From Marinomonas piezotolerans (GTDB lineage: Bacteria; Pseudomonadota; Gammaproteobacteria; Pseudomonadales; Marinomonadaceae), in assembly GCF_003362755.1 (NCBI RefSeq), contig NZ_QKRA01000001.1, positions 186,001 through 250,000 of the forward strand: a stretch of DNA of 64,000 nucleotides. The letters are read 5' to 3'. Below are positions 44,704 through 53,127 of this stretch, piece by piece. The position numbers and the translations under genes are program-made. The notes under the pieces were generated by a model that was given only the letters and a program-made list of their open reading frames with translations, did not search any database and had not been told where the DNA came from. Each line of letters starts with the position of its first letter. Within the stretch, counting starts at the first letter, position 1.

Positions 44704-45869
44704 CAACATCAAGCATTGCTGAACCAATAGGAGTTCAACGGAACGAAAGCCATATGCGCCTTTGGGCGGTTGTCGCCATTGCCGCAGTGGTTCCCGCATT
44801 ATTAATGATGGGACCTGTCGTAGCAGGCCAGTTGGCTACACAAATGGGTATGAATGCGAGTCAAATTGGCCTGCTATTCATGTCTGAGAATGGTGCAATG
44901 AGTTTGGCCACCTTGCCTGCGTTATATTGGCTCAGTCGAATCAATCTCAAACAGGCTTCTTTGGCGTTCGGCACGGTCTTTATCGCTGCAAACCTTCTTT
45001 CTATTTGGGCAGCGACCAGCGATGTCCTGATTGGGTTGCGGATTCTGAGTGGCGTAGCAGGTGGTTCCTTGACGGTCATCTGTATTGCCACCGCTGGCAC
45101 CTTTGCAAAGCCTGATCGCGCGTATGGATTTTGGGTGTTGGGGCAGCTTTCGCTTGGCGCTATTGGTTTGACTCTTTTACCTCGTCTATTTGAAGTGTAC
45201 GGGTTAGGCGCATTCTTCATGACGCTTTCTATTTTGATGGCTCTATGTCTTCCGCTTATGCGTTTTTTACCAGAGCGTATTCAAGGCAAGGCGTCGAAGT
45301 CTGCTTCGAAGGCGTCGCTTTGGTCGTTAAAACCTATTTGTGGGTTAGCGGCGGTTTTGTTTTTCTACATCAGCCTAAATGGAACTTGGACATTCATGGG
45401 AACCTTGGCGGGAGAGGTAGGTATTAACCCTCAAGTCAGCGGTGACATTTTAGCGATTGCGACACTGTTTGGCATTGGTGGAGCGCTCATTGCAGCGTTT
45501 ATGGGAGGTCGTCGCTCGTACAAAATACCGTTGATTATTGGTTACCTAGTCATGGTTTTCAGTGTTTTAGCATTATTAGCGGAGCCGGACGTCCTACGTT
45601 ATTCGTTAGCCGCGTTTGCATTTAAATTTACGTGGACATTTGTCCTGCCTTTCATCTTGGCGAGTTTAGCAAGGCTAGACAGCAATGGGCAGATCATGAA
45701 CCTGTCTAATTTGGTAATTGGCGGGGGATTAGCGATAGGTCCTATGTTAGCGGGCCAAATAATCGAAACACTATCGGGTGTCGAAACCTTTCTCTATGTC
45801 GCCGCTGCTCTGACGATCACCTCACTTCTATTAATGCTCTCCCTACAGAAAACAAAACAAGAAGGATAA
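44700..45869 (+). CDS. Major facilitator superfamily transporter
   Basis: A 389-residue inner-membrane protein with about twelve hydrophobic segments. The cytoplasmic loops are short and family signatures weak, so direction and substrate cannot be read. It is followed by a histone-deacetylase-family amidohydrolase after 4 bases; the two likely form an operon controlled by the upstream LuxR protein. Import of an acetylated amine is one possibility. Confidence 0.8.
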   Translation: MTTSSIAEPIGVQRNESHMRLWAVVAIAAVVPALLMMGPVVAGQLATQMGMNASQIGLLFMSENGAMSLATLPALYWLSRINLKQASLAFGTVFIAANLLSIWAATSDVLIGLRILSGVAGGSLTVICIATAGTFAKPDRAYGFWVLGQLSLGAIGLTLLPRLFEVYGLGAFFMTLSILMALCLPLMRFLPERIQGKASKSASKASLWSLKPICGLAAVLFFYISLNGTWTFMGTLAGEVGINPQVSGDILAIATLFGIGGALIAAFMGGRRSYKIPLIIGYLVMVFSVLALLAEPDVLRYSLAAFAFKFTWTFVLPFILASLARLDSNGQIMNLSNLVIGGGLAIGPMLAGQIIETLSGVETFLYVAAALTITSLLLMLSLQKTKQEG

Positions 45870-45873
45870 CCTT

Positions 45874-46980
45874 ATGAAAGATACCGCATTCTACTTCGAC
45901 GAACGTTGCTTCTGGCACATCTCAGGACAGTATGCAGATATGATTCCAGTCGGTGGATGGGTTCAGCCTCCTGCTGGAAGTGGTAATACAGAGAGTCCTG
46001 AAACTAAGCGTCGTCTTAAAAATCTGATTGATGCATCAGGCTTAGGAGATCAGCTCCATTGTCAAAGTGCGCCATCTGCGACTCGAGAAGATATGTTGCG
46101 CATTCATACTGAGCAATATATCGACAAGTTTCAGTTAACCAGTGAGCAAGGCGGAGGCGTGCTCGGTGAGGCGGCCATCATCGGCCCTGGTAGTTTTGAA
46201 ATCGCAGCTAAATCGGCTGGCTTAGTGATGCAGGCAGTTTCCGATGTTATGGAGGGCAAAGTTCGCAATGCTTACGCGCTAAGCCGCCCACCAGGTCACC
46301 ACTGTTTACCTGACGAAGCGATGGGTTTTTGTTTCTTGGCAAACATCCCCATTGCGATTGAGCACGCTAAGCAAAAGTTTGGCGTAAAGCGCGTGGCGGT
46401 CGTGGATTGGGATGTGCACCATGGAAATGGCGTTCAAGCGATTTATGGCGACAGCAGTGAGGTGCTGGGGATTTCACTTCATCAAGAAAACTGCTTTCCA
46501 CCAGGATACAGTGGCGCAGAAGATACGGGGGTTGGAGAAGGCAAGGGTTATAACATCAATATACCGTTTGTCGCTGGGAGCGGTCATGATGCGTATATGC
46601 ACGCTATGGAATCCATTGTCGTTCCGGCATTGGAACGTTATCAGCCTGAGCTAATCATGGTCGCCTGCGGTTATGATGCCAACGCAGTAGATCCATTGGC
46701 TCGAATGTTACTGCACAGTGATAGCTTCCGTGCAATGACCGAGTGCATTAAGTCTGCGGCAGAACGTTTATGTAATGGGCGTCTAGTTTTGGCCCACGAA
46801 GGCGGATACTCAGAAGCCTATGTACCGTTTTGTGGTTTAGCGACAATGGAAGCTTTATCGGGCATCAAAACAGAGGTTCAAGACCCGCTGCTAGATTTTA
46901 TCAAGCTTCAGCAGCCCAATAGTGACGCGGAATTGTTCCACAAACAGCACCTTGATGCAGTGCGGCAGCTCGTTCTGTAA
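45874..46980 (+). CDS. Histone-deacetylase-family amidohydrolase
   Basis: A 368-residue zinc hydrolase of the class II HDAC/acetylpolyamine amidohydrolase family. SRPPGHHCLPDEAMGFC (about residues 138-154) carries the tandem catalytic histidines, VVDWDVHHGNG the zinc-binding Asp and His, and ACGYDANAVDPLA the further Asp ligand; EGGYSEAYVP is also present. Bacterial members remove acetyl or other acyl groups from polyamines or small amides. The substrate here is unknown; an acylated amine imported by the preceding MFS protein is a reasonable inference. Confidence 0.9.
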   Translation: MKDTAFYFDERCFWHISGQYADMIPVGGWVQPPAGSGNTESPETKRRLKNLIDASGLGDQLHCQSAPSATREDMLRIHTEQYIDKFQLTSEQGGGVLGEAAIIGPGSFEIAAKSAGLVMQAVSDVMEGKVRNAYALSRPPGHHCLPDEAMGFCFLANIPIAIEHAKQKFGVKRVAVVDWDVHHGNGVQAIYGDSSEVLGISLHQENCFPPGYSGAEDTGVGEGKGYNINIPFVAGSGHDAYMHAMESIVVPALERYQPELIMVACGYDANAVDPLARMLLHSDSFRAMTECIKSAAERLCNGRLVLAHEGGYSEAYVPFCGLATMEALSGIKTEVQDPLLDFIKLQQPNSDAELFHKQHLDAVRQLVL

Positions 46981-47063
46981 TTGGGTATTTATTGAAACGG
47001 CCATATCGGTAGGAAATTACTGATCAGTGAAGTAAGCATGGTTTGCTTTATCACTGCGTATAT

Positions 47064-47196
47064 CCCATGAGGGGTATGCTTATCGTATCGGTGTCGGAAT
47101 ACAATGATGGCGTGGTGGTTCCCAGCCACCACATCACTGAAATAGTCATGGGTTGAAACCCTTTTGATAGCGCAATTCACATTGCGCTTTTTTTTT
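47064..47196 (+). ncRNA. Candidate structured RNA with intrinsic terminator
   Basis: On the plus strand, CCCATGA at 47064-47070 can pair with TCATGGG at 47146-47152, enclosing a small hairpin (47085-47102) and a strong hairpin with a GTGGTGG/CCACCAC stem (47112-47118 with 47126-47132, extended by TGAT/ATCA). A GGGTT/AACCC hairpin (47150-47161) competes with the closing stem. A terminator follows: AGCGCAAT/ATTGCGCT and a run of Ts. It may be a stand-alone small RNA or the structured 3' end of the preceding operon. No promoter could be assigned, and I do not recognise a known family. Confidence 0.45.
47169..47196 (+). terminator. Intrinsic terminator
   Basis: AGCGCAAT at 47169-47176 pairs with ATTGCGCT at 47181-47188 around TCAC, followed by at least eight Ts on the plus strand. 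It overlaps the stop codon of the convergent MarR-family gene. Confidence 0.9.
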
Positions 47197-47626
47197 ATTT
47201 CGAGTCGGGTGAAAGCTCAATCACATCTTTGAGTAAGTGACTCAACTCTTTAAGCTTTTTCTCACCTAATTTGTCAATCAGTTGCTTGTAGGCTGCATCG
47301 ACATTTGGACGAAAGTCTTTTACCAGTAGTTTGGCTTCGTCAGTCAGAGATAGGAGTGTGATACGCTGATCTTCACTAGATCGTTTGCGGATTACCATAC
47401 CTTCTTCTACGAATCGGTTAATAATGCGGGTAAGGCTGGGGCTTAGGATGCAGCATAAATCTGCGAGTTGTTTTGCTTCCAATTCTTCGTGATCATTTAA
47501 AACACGCAATACCCTCCATTGCTGTTCGGTAAATTCAGCTTGCTGTAATACGGGCCTAAAGAATGTCATGGCCGACTCGCGTGCTCGTAGGAGTTGAAGG
47601 GTGAGGGAGTCTTCAAGTTTTTTCAT
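47195..47626 (-). CDS. hpaR: MarR-family regulator resembling HpaR
   Basis: A 143-residue winged-helix repressor. The opening DSLTLQLLRARESAMTFFRP and the EQQWRVLRVL segment closely resemble HpaR, the repressor of homoprotocatechuate degradation genes; the winged helix follows (CCILSPSLTRII, then SSEDQRITLLSLT). ATG 47626 is chosen because HpaR proteins begin there and an inverted repeat precedes it; the longer frame to 47671 would run through that repeat. It is downstream of the C1/C2-like hydroxylase genes. The resemblance is from memory of the family and should be checked. Confidence 0.8.
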   Translation of the reverse strand: MKKLEDSLTLQLLRARESAMTFFRPVLQQAEFTEQQWRVLRVLNDHEELEAKQLADLCCILSPSLTRIINRFVEEGMVIRKRSSEDQRITLLSLTDEAKLLVKDFRPNVDAAYKQLIDKLGEKKLKELSHLLKDVIELSPDSK

Positions 47627-47632
47627 AGAAAT

Positions 47633-47671
47633 ATGGTAGGCCCTGATCAAATTCGAATATGGGCCTGCCAT
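47633..47671. promoter_or_regulatory. Inverted repeat before hpaR, possible autoregulatory operator
   Basis: ATGGTAGGCCC at 47633-47643 and GGGCCTGCCAT at 47661-47671 are complementary at ten of eleven positions with a 17-base spacer. It begins 7 bases upstream of the hpaR start codon. Confidence 0.5.
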
Positions 47672-47688
47672 TTTATAAGGATACTTCC

Positions 47689-47721
47689 GCTATTAACAGC
47701 AGCGAGAAGGCTGCTAATAGC
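47689..47721 (-). other. Hairpin between reductase and hpaR genes
   Basis: GCTATTA-(ACA)-GCAGC at 47689-47703 pairs with GCTGC-TAATAGC at 47710-47721, a 12-base stem with a 3-base bulge. It could attenuate or process the transcript between the two genes. Confidence 0.5.
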
Positions 47722-47756
47722 AAAAGATTTTATTTGATGGGTAAAGTGGAAATAGA

Positions 47757-48677
47757 TTATTTGCTCAACTGTTTTAGCAGAGTCTGTAATTGATGCTTAA
47801 ACGAATCATATTCTTCGTCTGAGAAGGCTTCAAAGACTTCATTTGTTTGCTGTTGGGCAATATTCCATAGGCGCTCTGCCATCTCATGACCCAGTTCAGT
47901 CAGTAACAGATTGGATTCAACAAGCTGTAAGCTTTCTAGCCGTTCAAGCCCTGCTTGAACATCAGTTTCAGGGATAGAGCTTAGTTTAAGAAGATCCTCG
48001 TAAGACACATTGTGCCCGTCGCTCAGTATCAGCAACAGTCGTGCTTCACTCGTGCTTAACCCAGTAGACGATTGCTTAGGTAAATAGCTCTCTAGTATTT
48101 TTTGTTGCACCTGAGTCATCAGATAGATGGCACTGTTGTGCAGCCGTTTGAATGTCTGTTCCGATACAGCGGGGCTATCGGACGGACGTGTGACGGTAAA
48201 TGGAATGGCTCCAGCGTAGCTTCCTTGAACATACAGAAGGGGACTACGACCTAGATTTTCAAATGCTACAACTTTGCCGATCATGATCCAATGGTCGCCG
48301 CCGTCTACAATTTGGTAGTTCTCGCACTGCAAATTCGCTGCGGTGTTTTGTAGTATTGGCGCATTGCCCATGCCTAGCTTAATGTCCACATTGGAGAATT
48401 TATCCTCACTGGGGCGAGCAAAATTGTTGGAAAGGTTTATTTGATCAGCGGCTAAGATATTGACTGCGAAGTGCGACGCTTTTTCAAATATCGAATAGCT
48501 GCTTGACTCTTTAATAATGCTCCAGAGTACCAGTGGGGGATCAAGTGATACTGAGTTGAAACTGTTGGCGGTCACACCGACTTTTGTACCATCTTCAGCT
48601 TGGGCTGTTATAACGGTCACACCGGTAGCAAAGTTGCCGAGGCAACGGCGGAATTCTTTCGGATCGAAGCTCATCAT
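47757..48677 (-). CDS. Flavin reductase with C-terminal winged helix (C1-like)
   Basis: A 306-residue protein. The N-terminal FMN-reductase domain (about residues 5-165) has GNFATGVTVITA and GVTANSFNSVSLDPPLV. The C-terminal part (about 180-305) looks like a MarR-type winged helix. This is the layout of C1, the reductase of the Acinetobacter baumannii 4-hydroxyphenylacetate 3-hydroxylase, where the C-terminal domain makes the enzyme respond to the substrate. It follows the oxygenase gene by 61 bases. Confidence 0.83.
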   Translation of the reverse strand: MMSFDPKEFRRCLGNFATGVTVITAQAEDGTKVGVTANSFNSVSLDPPLVLWSIIKESSSYSIFEKASHFAVNILAADQINLSNNFARPSEDKFSNVDIKLGMGNAPILQNTAANLQCENYQIVDGGDHWIMIGKVVAFENLGRSPLLYVQGSYAGAIPFTVTRPSDSPAVSEQTFKRLHNSAIYLMTQVQQKILESYLPKQSSTGLSTSEARLLLILSDGHNVSYEDLLKLSSIPETDVQAGLERLESLQLVESNLLLTELGHEMAERLWNIAQQQTNEVFEAFSDEEYDSFKHQLQTLLKQLSK

Positions 48678-48700
48678 TTAGTGTCCTCGTGATAGAAGTA

Positions 48701-48729
48701 CGTACTAGGCGACGTGACAGCCTAGTACG
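48701..48729 (-). other. Intercistronic hairpin between oxygenase and reductase genes
   Basis: CGTACTAGGC at 48701-48710 pairs perfectly with GCCTAGTACG at 48720-48729, a 10-base stem with a 9-base loop. It could set the ratio of oxygenase to reductase by processing or partial termination. Confidence 0.55.
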
Positions 48730-48738
48730 GAATTATCA

Positions 48739-49908
48739 TTATAGTAGTGTTGGATCTGGATCAAGGCCCATTAGCTCGCGGCCAAGAATCTGTGCGCAGA
48801 CATCGTAATCTGTGTAGGCGTGGGCCCCGCACATGTGACAATCACGGAACAGTCGTTGGGCTTCTTTATCGAGCATCCATTGTGTTGCACCGATTGCATT
48901 GAATAAGCGGTCTACGACTTCGATGCTCATTTTGACGGCGTAGGCTTGGTTAGTACGCCAATAAGCTAACTCTTCACGAGTTGGGTAGCGGTGAGCTTCG
49001 GCGAACTCTCTGTGTTCGTCCCACGTTTTTTCCATAAAGGCGCGAGCCGCAGATATTTGGTGCTTAGATTCAGCTAGGCGCATCAAGGCAGGTGTAGCAG
49101 CGTTGACTTTGGCACCAGTGTAAGCACGTACGCGATTAGAGGTGACCTCTTTAAATACTTCCACCATGCGTTCAGCAACGCCAAGCGCCATCGCAGCGAA
49201 CCCCGAAGCGAAGTAAGGGCGGTACGGCGCGTAAAAAATCTTGCTGTCAGGGTAGAGGCCGTATCCGGCGGATTTCCCTTCCATCATATCTTTCGCTTTT
49301 TGGATGCGATGTTCTGGTACAAAAGCATCTTTAATAACGAGTGTTTTTGTTCCAGAGCCTTTCATCGCCATCGAATGCCAATCATCATCAATGGTGTAAT
49401 CTGATTTGGGAATCACGGCAAAACAGTAATCTTTAGCGCCTTCTGCGTTATTTCGTAGGAACCCTACAATCGCCCAATCTGCATGGTCGCAACCACTGCT
49501 CCACTTCATATCTCCATTGAAGACAATACCACCGTCTGCCTCTTCATAGCGGCCAAATGGCGCGATGCTGCTGCTTGCCATGGCATCTGGGTTTTCTTTC
49601 CAGACGTCATCTTGAAGCTGTTTAGAGAATAAGGCCATTTGATGGTTGTGGGTGCACAGTAAGCTAAAGGCCCACGCAGTGCTGCAGCAAGCACCCGCTA
49701 ATGCGGCAATGCAGTCGCAGAACTCAGGTAATGAAATTTCAAAGCCGCCATAGGCCTTAGGTAGAAAAGCTTTGTGAAGGCCAACTTTTTTAAGAAGCTC
49801 TATGTTTTCTTTCGGAACTTGTCGAAGTGTTTCGGCATGCTCTGCATTGGCTGCGATTTCAGGTAGGACCGATTTTAGATCCTCTAATAATGGATTGTGA
49901 CGTTTCAT
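48739..49908 (-). CDS. Flavin-dependent monooxygenase, C2/acyl-CoA-dehydrogenase-fold hydroxylase
   Basis: A 389-residue protein of the acyl-CoA dehydrogenase fold. It has segments such as AYGGFEISLPEFCDC, CSTAWAFSLL and MKWSSGCDHADWAIVG, and the end IGATQWMLDKEAQRLFRDC. It resembles the oxygenase component C2 of the two-component 4-hydroxyphenylacetate 3-hydroxylase, which uses reduced flavin and O2. With the reductase downstream it probably hydroxylates a phenolic acid such as 4-hydroxyphenylacetate (inference). Related hydroxylases act on other phenols, so substrate is not certain. Confidence 0.8.
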   Translation of the reverse strand: MKRHNPLLEDLKSVLPEIAANAEHAETLRQVPKENIELLKKVGLHKAFLPKAYGGFEISLPEFCDCIAALAGACCSTAWAFSLLCTHNHQMALFSKQLQDDVWKENPDAMASSSIAPFGRYEEADGGIVFNGDMKWSSGCDHADWAIVGFLRNNAEGAKDYCFAVIPKSDYTIDDDWHSMAMKGSGTKTLVIKDAFVPEHRIQKAKDMMEGKSAGYGLYPDSKIFYAPYRPYFASGFAAMALGVAERMVEVFKEVTSNRVRAYTGAKVNAATPALMRLAESKHQISAARAFMEKTWDEHREFAEAHRYPTREELAYWRTNQAYAVKMSIEVVDRLFNAIGATQWMLDKEAQRLFRDCHMCGAHAYTDYDVCAQILGRELMGLDPDPTLL

Positions 49909-50007
49909 AAGGCGCTCTCTTATTGTTATTAAGCATTTCGTTCATTATTGGCCTAATGAGGGGTGCTTGGAATGGACATTTTGTAGGGAACTATAGGACA
50001 TTTCTAG

Positions 50008-50042
50008 AAAAAAGAAGCAGCGCTTGGGAGACAAACACTGCT
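50008..50042 (-). terminator. Terminator after the amidase gene
   Basis: AGCAGCGCTT at 50016-50025 pairs with AAACACTGCT at 50033-50042, ten pairs including two G-T wobbles. On the minus strand it is followed by a T-run (the A-run at 50008-50015). It separates the amidase unit from the hydroxylase unit. Confidence 0.75.
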
Positions 50043-50068
50043 GAATAGGGAGGTGATCTTATGGTTTA

Positions 50069-51508
50069 TTACAGACAAGCATTAACAGATGGGATGCGAG
50101 ATTTCCAAGGATGCGCCGCTTCGAGCTGCGCTGCCAGCTGCAACAGGGTGACTTCGTCACCAAATCGTCCGACAAAGTGCGCTCCCATCGGTAAGCCCTT
50201 AGCTGTCCAGTAAAGTGGAACTGACATCGCTGGCTGCCCCGTCGCATTGAAGACCGCCGTATAAGGGCTGTAGCCGTGGGACAATTGAGTAAAATCATCC
50301 AATGAAAGACTGTCGTCTGTGACGTGAATATCTCCGATTTGAGGAGGCTGGTGAGCAAGTGTCGATGTCAATAAGACATCGTATTCAGTCAAAAATTGCG
50401 CCATCTCACGCCCCATTCGATGAATATGCTCGATCGCTTGGGTGTATTGTACGGCACTGATGTCGCCTTTTTCTCGTAAGAGAATACGGACAGTCGCTTC
50501 CAACTCCTCATCGTTCACTGGCGCACCACGCATGTCACCTAGCATGGACAAGTAACTCTTGGTGTTTGGCGCAATGATATTGTAGACAGCGTCGAAAAAA
50601 GGCATCAAAACGATAGGGAATTTAACCATCTCAATATCGTGTCCGAGTGATTCACAAAGCTTTGCGGTATGAAGAACGTTAGCCTTGGCATCGTTAGAAA
50701 GAGCAAATGGACCTGCGTCTTCTACCACTGCAATGCGCAGCTTTCTCACAGGCGTAGCGAGAGACGATTGATATCCTTGCATTGCAATCGGAGCAGCGTA
50801 TGGTGCCCCGAGGTCAGAGCCAGCGACGACATCGAGTAATGCTGCACTGTCTCGAACCGAAAGAGTGATGGCATGAGTGGTTGTCATGCCTCCCCAGCCT
50901 TCGCCGACCAGTGGGCCAGACGGGACAAGGCCGCGGGAGGGCTTCAAGCCAAATACCCCACAGCATGAAGAAGGCACTCGAATGGACCCGCCGCCGTCAT
51001 TTCCATGGGCAAAGGGGAGGACCCGTGCTGCAACTAAAGCGGCCGCGCCACCACTTGAACCGCCGGCACTGTGGTCTGTGTTCCAAGGGTTGCGCGTTGC
51101 ACCGAATCGAGCTGATTCGGTGGTGTAGGATATTCCAAACTCTGGTGCGGTCGTCGTCCCAATGAAGCGACAACCAGATGCTCTTAATCTTGATACCACT
51201 GCATCGTCTAACCCTGGACGTGCTTCACCTAGCGCATGCGACCCGTTGGTAGTGCGAGCCTCTTTGACAGGCGAGAACATGTCTTTGATTAAAGTTGGAA
51301 CCCCTTCAAAAGGGCCATCGGTGGTTGGCGCTTGTGCGGCCGTATCATACAGACGCTCGGCGACGGCATTTAATTCTGGGTTAACGGCTTCCAGTCGCTC
51401 AATGCTTGCTTTAAGCACTTCGGCGGCGCTGATGTCACCTTGTTTGATGTGATTGGCCAAGTCTATGGCGTCACATTGATTCATAAGTGAATGAATGGAT
51501 TTTGACAT
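50069..51508 (-). CDS. Amidase-signature-family amidohydrolase
   Basis: A 479-residue serine hydrolase of the amidase signature family. The catalytic lysine is in GVPTLIKDMF (about residue 69), and the cis-serine and nucleophile serine are in the GGSSGGAAALVAARVLPFA stretch (about residues 145-163), followed by GNDGGGSIRVPS. It hydrolyses an amide to a carboxylate. It lies 20 bases downstream of an MFS gene, so an imported aryl or alkyl amide is a likely substrate. Confidence 0.9.
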   Translation of the reverse strand: MSKSIHSLMNQCDAIDLANHIKQGDISAAEVLKASIERLEAVNPELNAVAERLYDTAAQAPTTDGPFEGVPTLIKDMFSPVKEARTTNGSHALGEARPGLDDAVVSRLRASGCRFIGTTTAPEFGISYTTESARFGATRNPWNTDHSAGGSSGGAAALVAARVLPFAHGNDGGGSIRVPSSCCGVFGLKPSRGLVPSGPLVGEGWGGMTTTHAITLSVRDSAALLDVVAGSDLGAPYAAPIAMQGYQSSLATPVRKLRIAVVEDAGPFALSNDAKANVLHTAKLCESLGHDIEMVKFPIVLMPFFDAVYNIIAPNTKSYLSMLGDMRGAPVNDEELEATVRILLREKGDISAVQYTQAIEHIHRMGREMAQFLTEYDVLLTSTLAHQPPQIGDIHVTDDSLSLDDFTQLSHGYSPYTAVFNATGQPAMSVPLYWTAKGLPMGAHFVGRFGDEVTLLQLAAQLEAAHPWKSRIPSVNACL

Positions 51509-51528
51509 AGTAATATACCTTAGGGACG

Positions 51529-52761
51529 TTAATTAGGCTGTACTTCAGTTTGGCGTGGAGCTTTAGCGCCAAACAACTGAGCCAGTAACCACAATGCCGC
51601 GACGACTAAACTGATCACCGCTAATAAAGTAATGGCTTCTGTCAGTGAACCTTTGGTGAACGGCATCAGCATGCCAACAATGATTGGACTCATGAACTGA
51701 CCGAGGTAAAGACAAGATGTAAAGCCGCCAATCCCTCTACCGCGAACTTTGCTAGGCAGTGCTTGCATGGCTGATGCGATTACATTGGGCACCATGAGAC
51801 CTGCACCAAGACCTTGGATAATGACGGCAAAAAGAACTTGCTCGTAAGTGGTCGCCGTCGCCAGTAGCCATAATCCGACCCCCACCAAAGCCATTAACAA
51901 AGCGTTGCAACCGCCGATGTTAAACAGACGACGCCACAACGCCCATGTTAGAGAGCCACCCAGTGTTGATAGTAAGCTGATACCGGAAGCCAACCCGATC
52001 TGTGTGGTTGATGTCACCCCAATGGCGACTAATAAACTTGGCATTTGAACTGGCACTACAAAGTTAAGAGCCATCCCGCCGAAGATCATTAGGAAACTGA
52101 CGATCAACGTGAGTTTTGCAACCTTTGTTGGATCATCACTGGATGCAGGCTCCATCGCTTCAGCGTTGCTGTTTTTAACGGGTTCCCAAAGAATGCGTGC
52201 CATAAATGGGATTAAAAGAAGTGGTATCAAATACAAATAGAACGCTGAGCGCCAGGATTGCTCACCTAACACGCCCCCGATTACATAGAAAATGGAGCCG
52301 ATTAAACCAATAGCGATGACTTGAAAGTTCACAAACTTGAGCCGTTCATCACCGTGCCAATAGTCGGCAATGAGCGCGGTACAACATGTCATAATGACGG
52401 CCTCGGCACAGCCAAATAGCAAGCGTGAGATCATGATGTCGCCGAGGTCATTCAGTAGCGCGGGTAACATACCTAGAATAGCGTAGAGCAGTGTGGCGAT
52501 GATCAACATCTTTTTGCGACCGATACGATCGGAAATCCATCCGGCGAGGGGAGCAAAAAGTGCAATGGCTAGGGCTGGCCCAGTAATTGTTAAGGGTAAT
52601 AATGTCGCGATATCTGGCGTCGTTGGACCAAACTCTTGCGCCATTTTCGGAATCATTGGTGCAACCATAACAGAACCAACGATGGTTAAGCTGCTACCGA
52701 GGGCAATCAGGATGCCTTCGCGACCAGCGGTCGCTTTTTTTTGTGTGTGATTGGTCGTCAT
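51529..52761 (-). CDS. Major facilitator superfamily transporter
   Basis: A 410-residue protein with about twelve hydrophobic segments. The MFS loop motif APLAGWISDRIGRKKML (about residues 72-88) is clear. TTAAGGAG precedes the start. It forms a unit with the amidase and is probably controlled by the AraC gene upstream. Substrate unknown. Confidence 0.88.
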   Translation of the reverse strand: MTTNHTQKKATAGREGILIALGSSLTIVGSVMVAPMIPKMAQEFGPTTPDIATLLPLTITGPALAIALFAPLAGWISDRIGRKKMLIIATLLYAILGMLPALLNDLGDIMISRLLFGCAEAVIMTCCTALIADYWHGDERLKFVNFQVIAIGLIGSIFYVIGGVLGEQSWRSAFYLYLIPLLLIPFMARILWEPVKNSNAEAMEPASSDDPTKVAKLTLIVSFLMIFGGMALNFVVPVQMPSLLVAIGVTSTTQIGLASGISLLSTLGGSLTWALWRRLFNIGGCNALLMALVGVGLWLLATATTYEQVLFAVIIQGLGAGLMVPNVIASAMQALPSKVRGRGIGGFTSCLYLGQFMSPIIVGMLMPFTKGSLTEAITLLAVISLVVAALWLLAQLFGAKAPRQTEVQPN

Positions 52762-53127
52762 TTCAATACTCCTTAAAAAGTCTGTGTGACACGAACCGTA
52801 ATGTTTGTTTTCTAGGCGAGGGTAATGGCTTCAGCTTTTTAGGAGCATCTTAAAAGCAGACGTGAAAACAGTGTCTTCACAACCATCTTAGAAAATAGAA
52901 GCCCGTTACCAAGACTGGTTAAGTTCATTGGCGCGAAAAGGCTTCGATGTACATGGAGGTTTGTGCGGCTTAAAAAGGTAATTGATGTTGCCGATGAATG
53001 GCCGATTACGGCCTTATAATAGAGTGTTCCCATCGTGTTGTTCCTTTGTTTAATTGTATTTCTGATGAACAATTAAACCTTACAACTATTTCTGGAAAGC
53101 GGTTATCCAATATCAGCAAAGTTTCAG
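52762..53127. other. Intergenic region upstream of the MFS-amidase unit
   Basis: A 366-base stretch separates the MFS gene from the AraC gene. It contains the MFS ribosome site and a short minus-strand frame (52839-53072) that does not look coding. I see no repeat or RNA structure of note. Confidence 0.5.

Noticed and set aside
52839..53072. 77-residue minus-strand open frame
   Set aside because: Composition is unlike a protein and it lacks a ribosome site; it lies in a region I read as intergenic.
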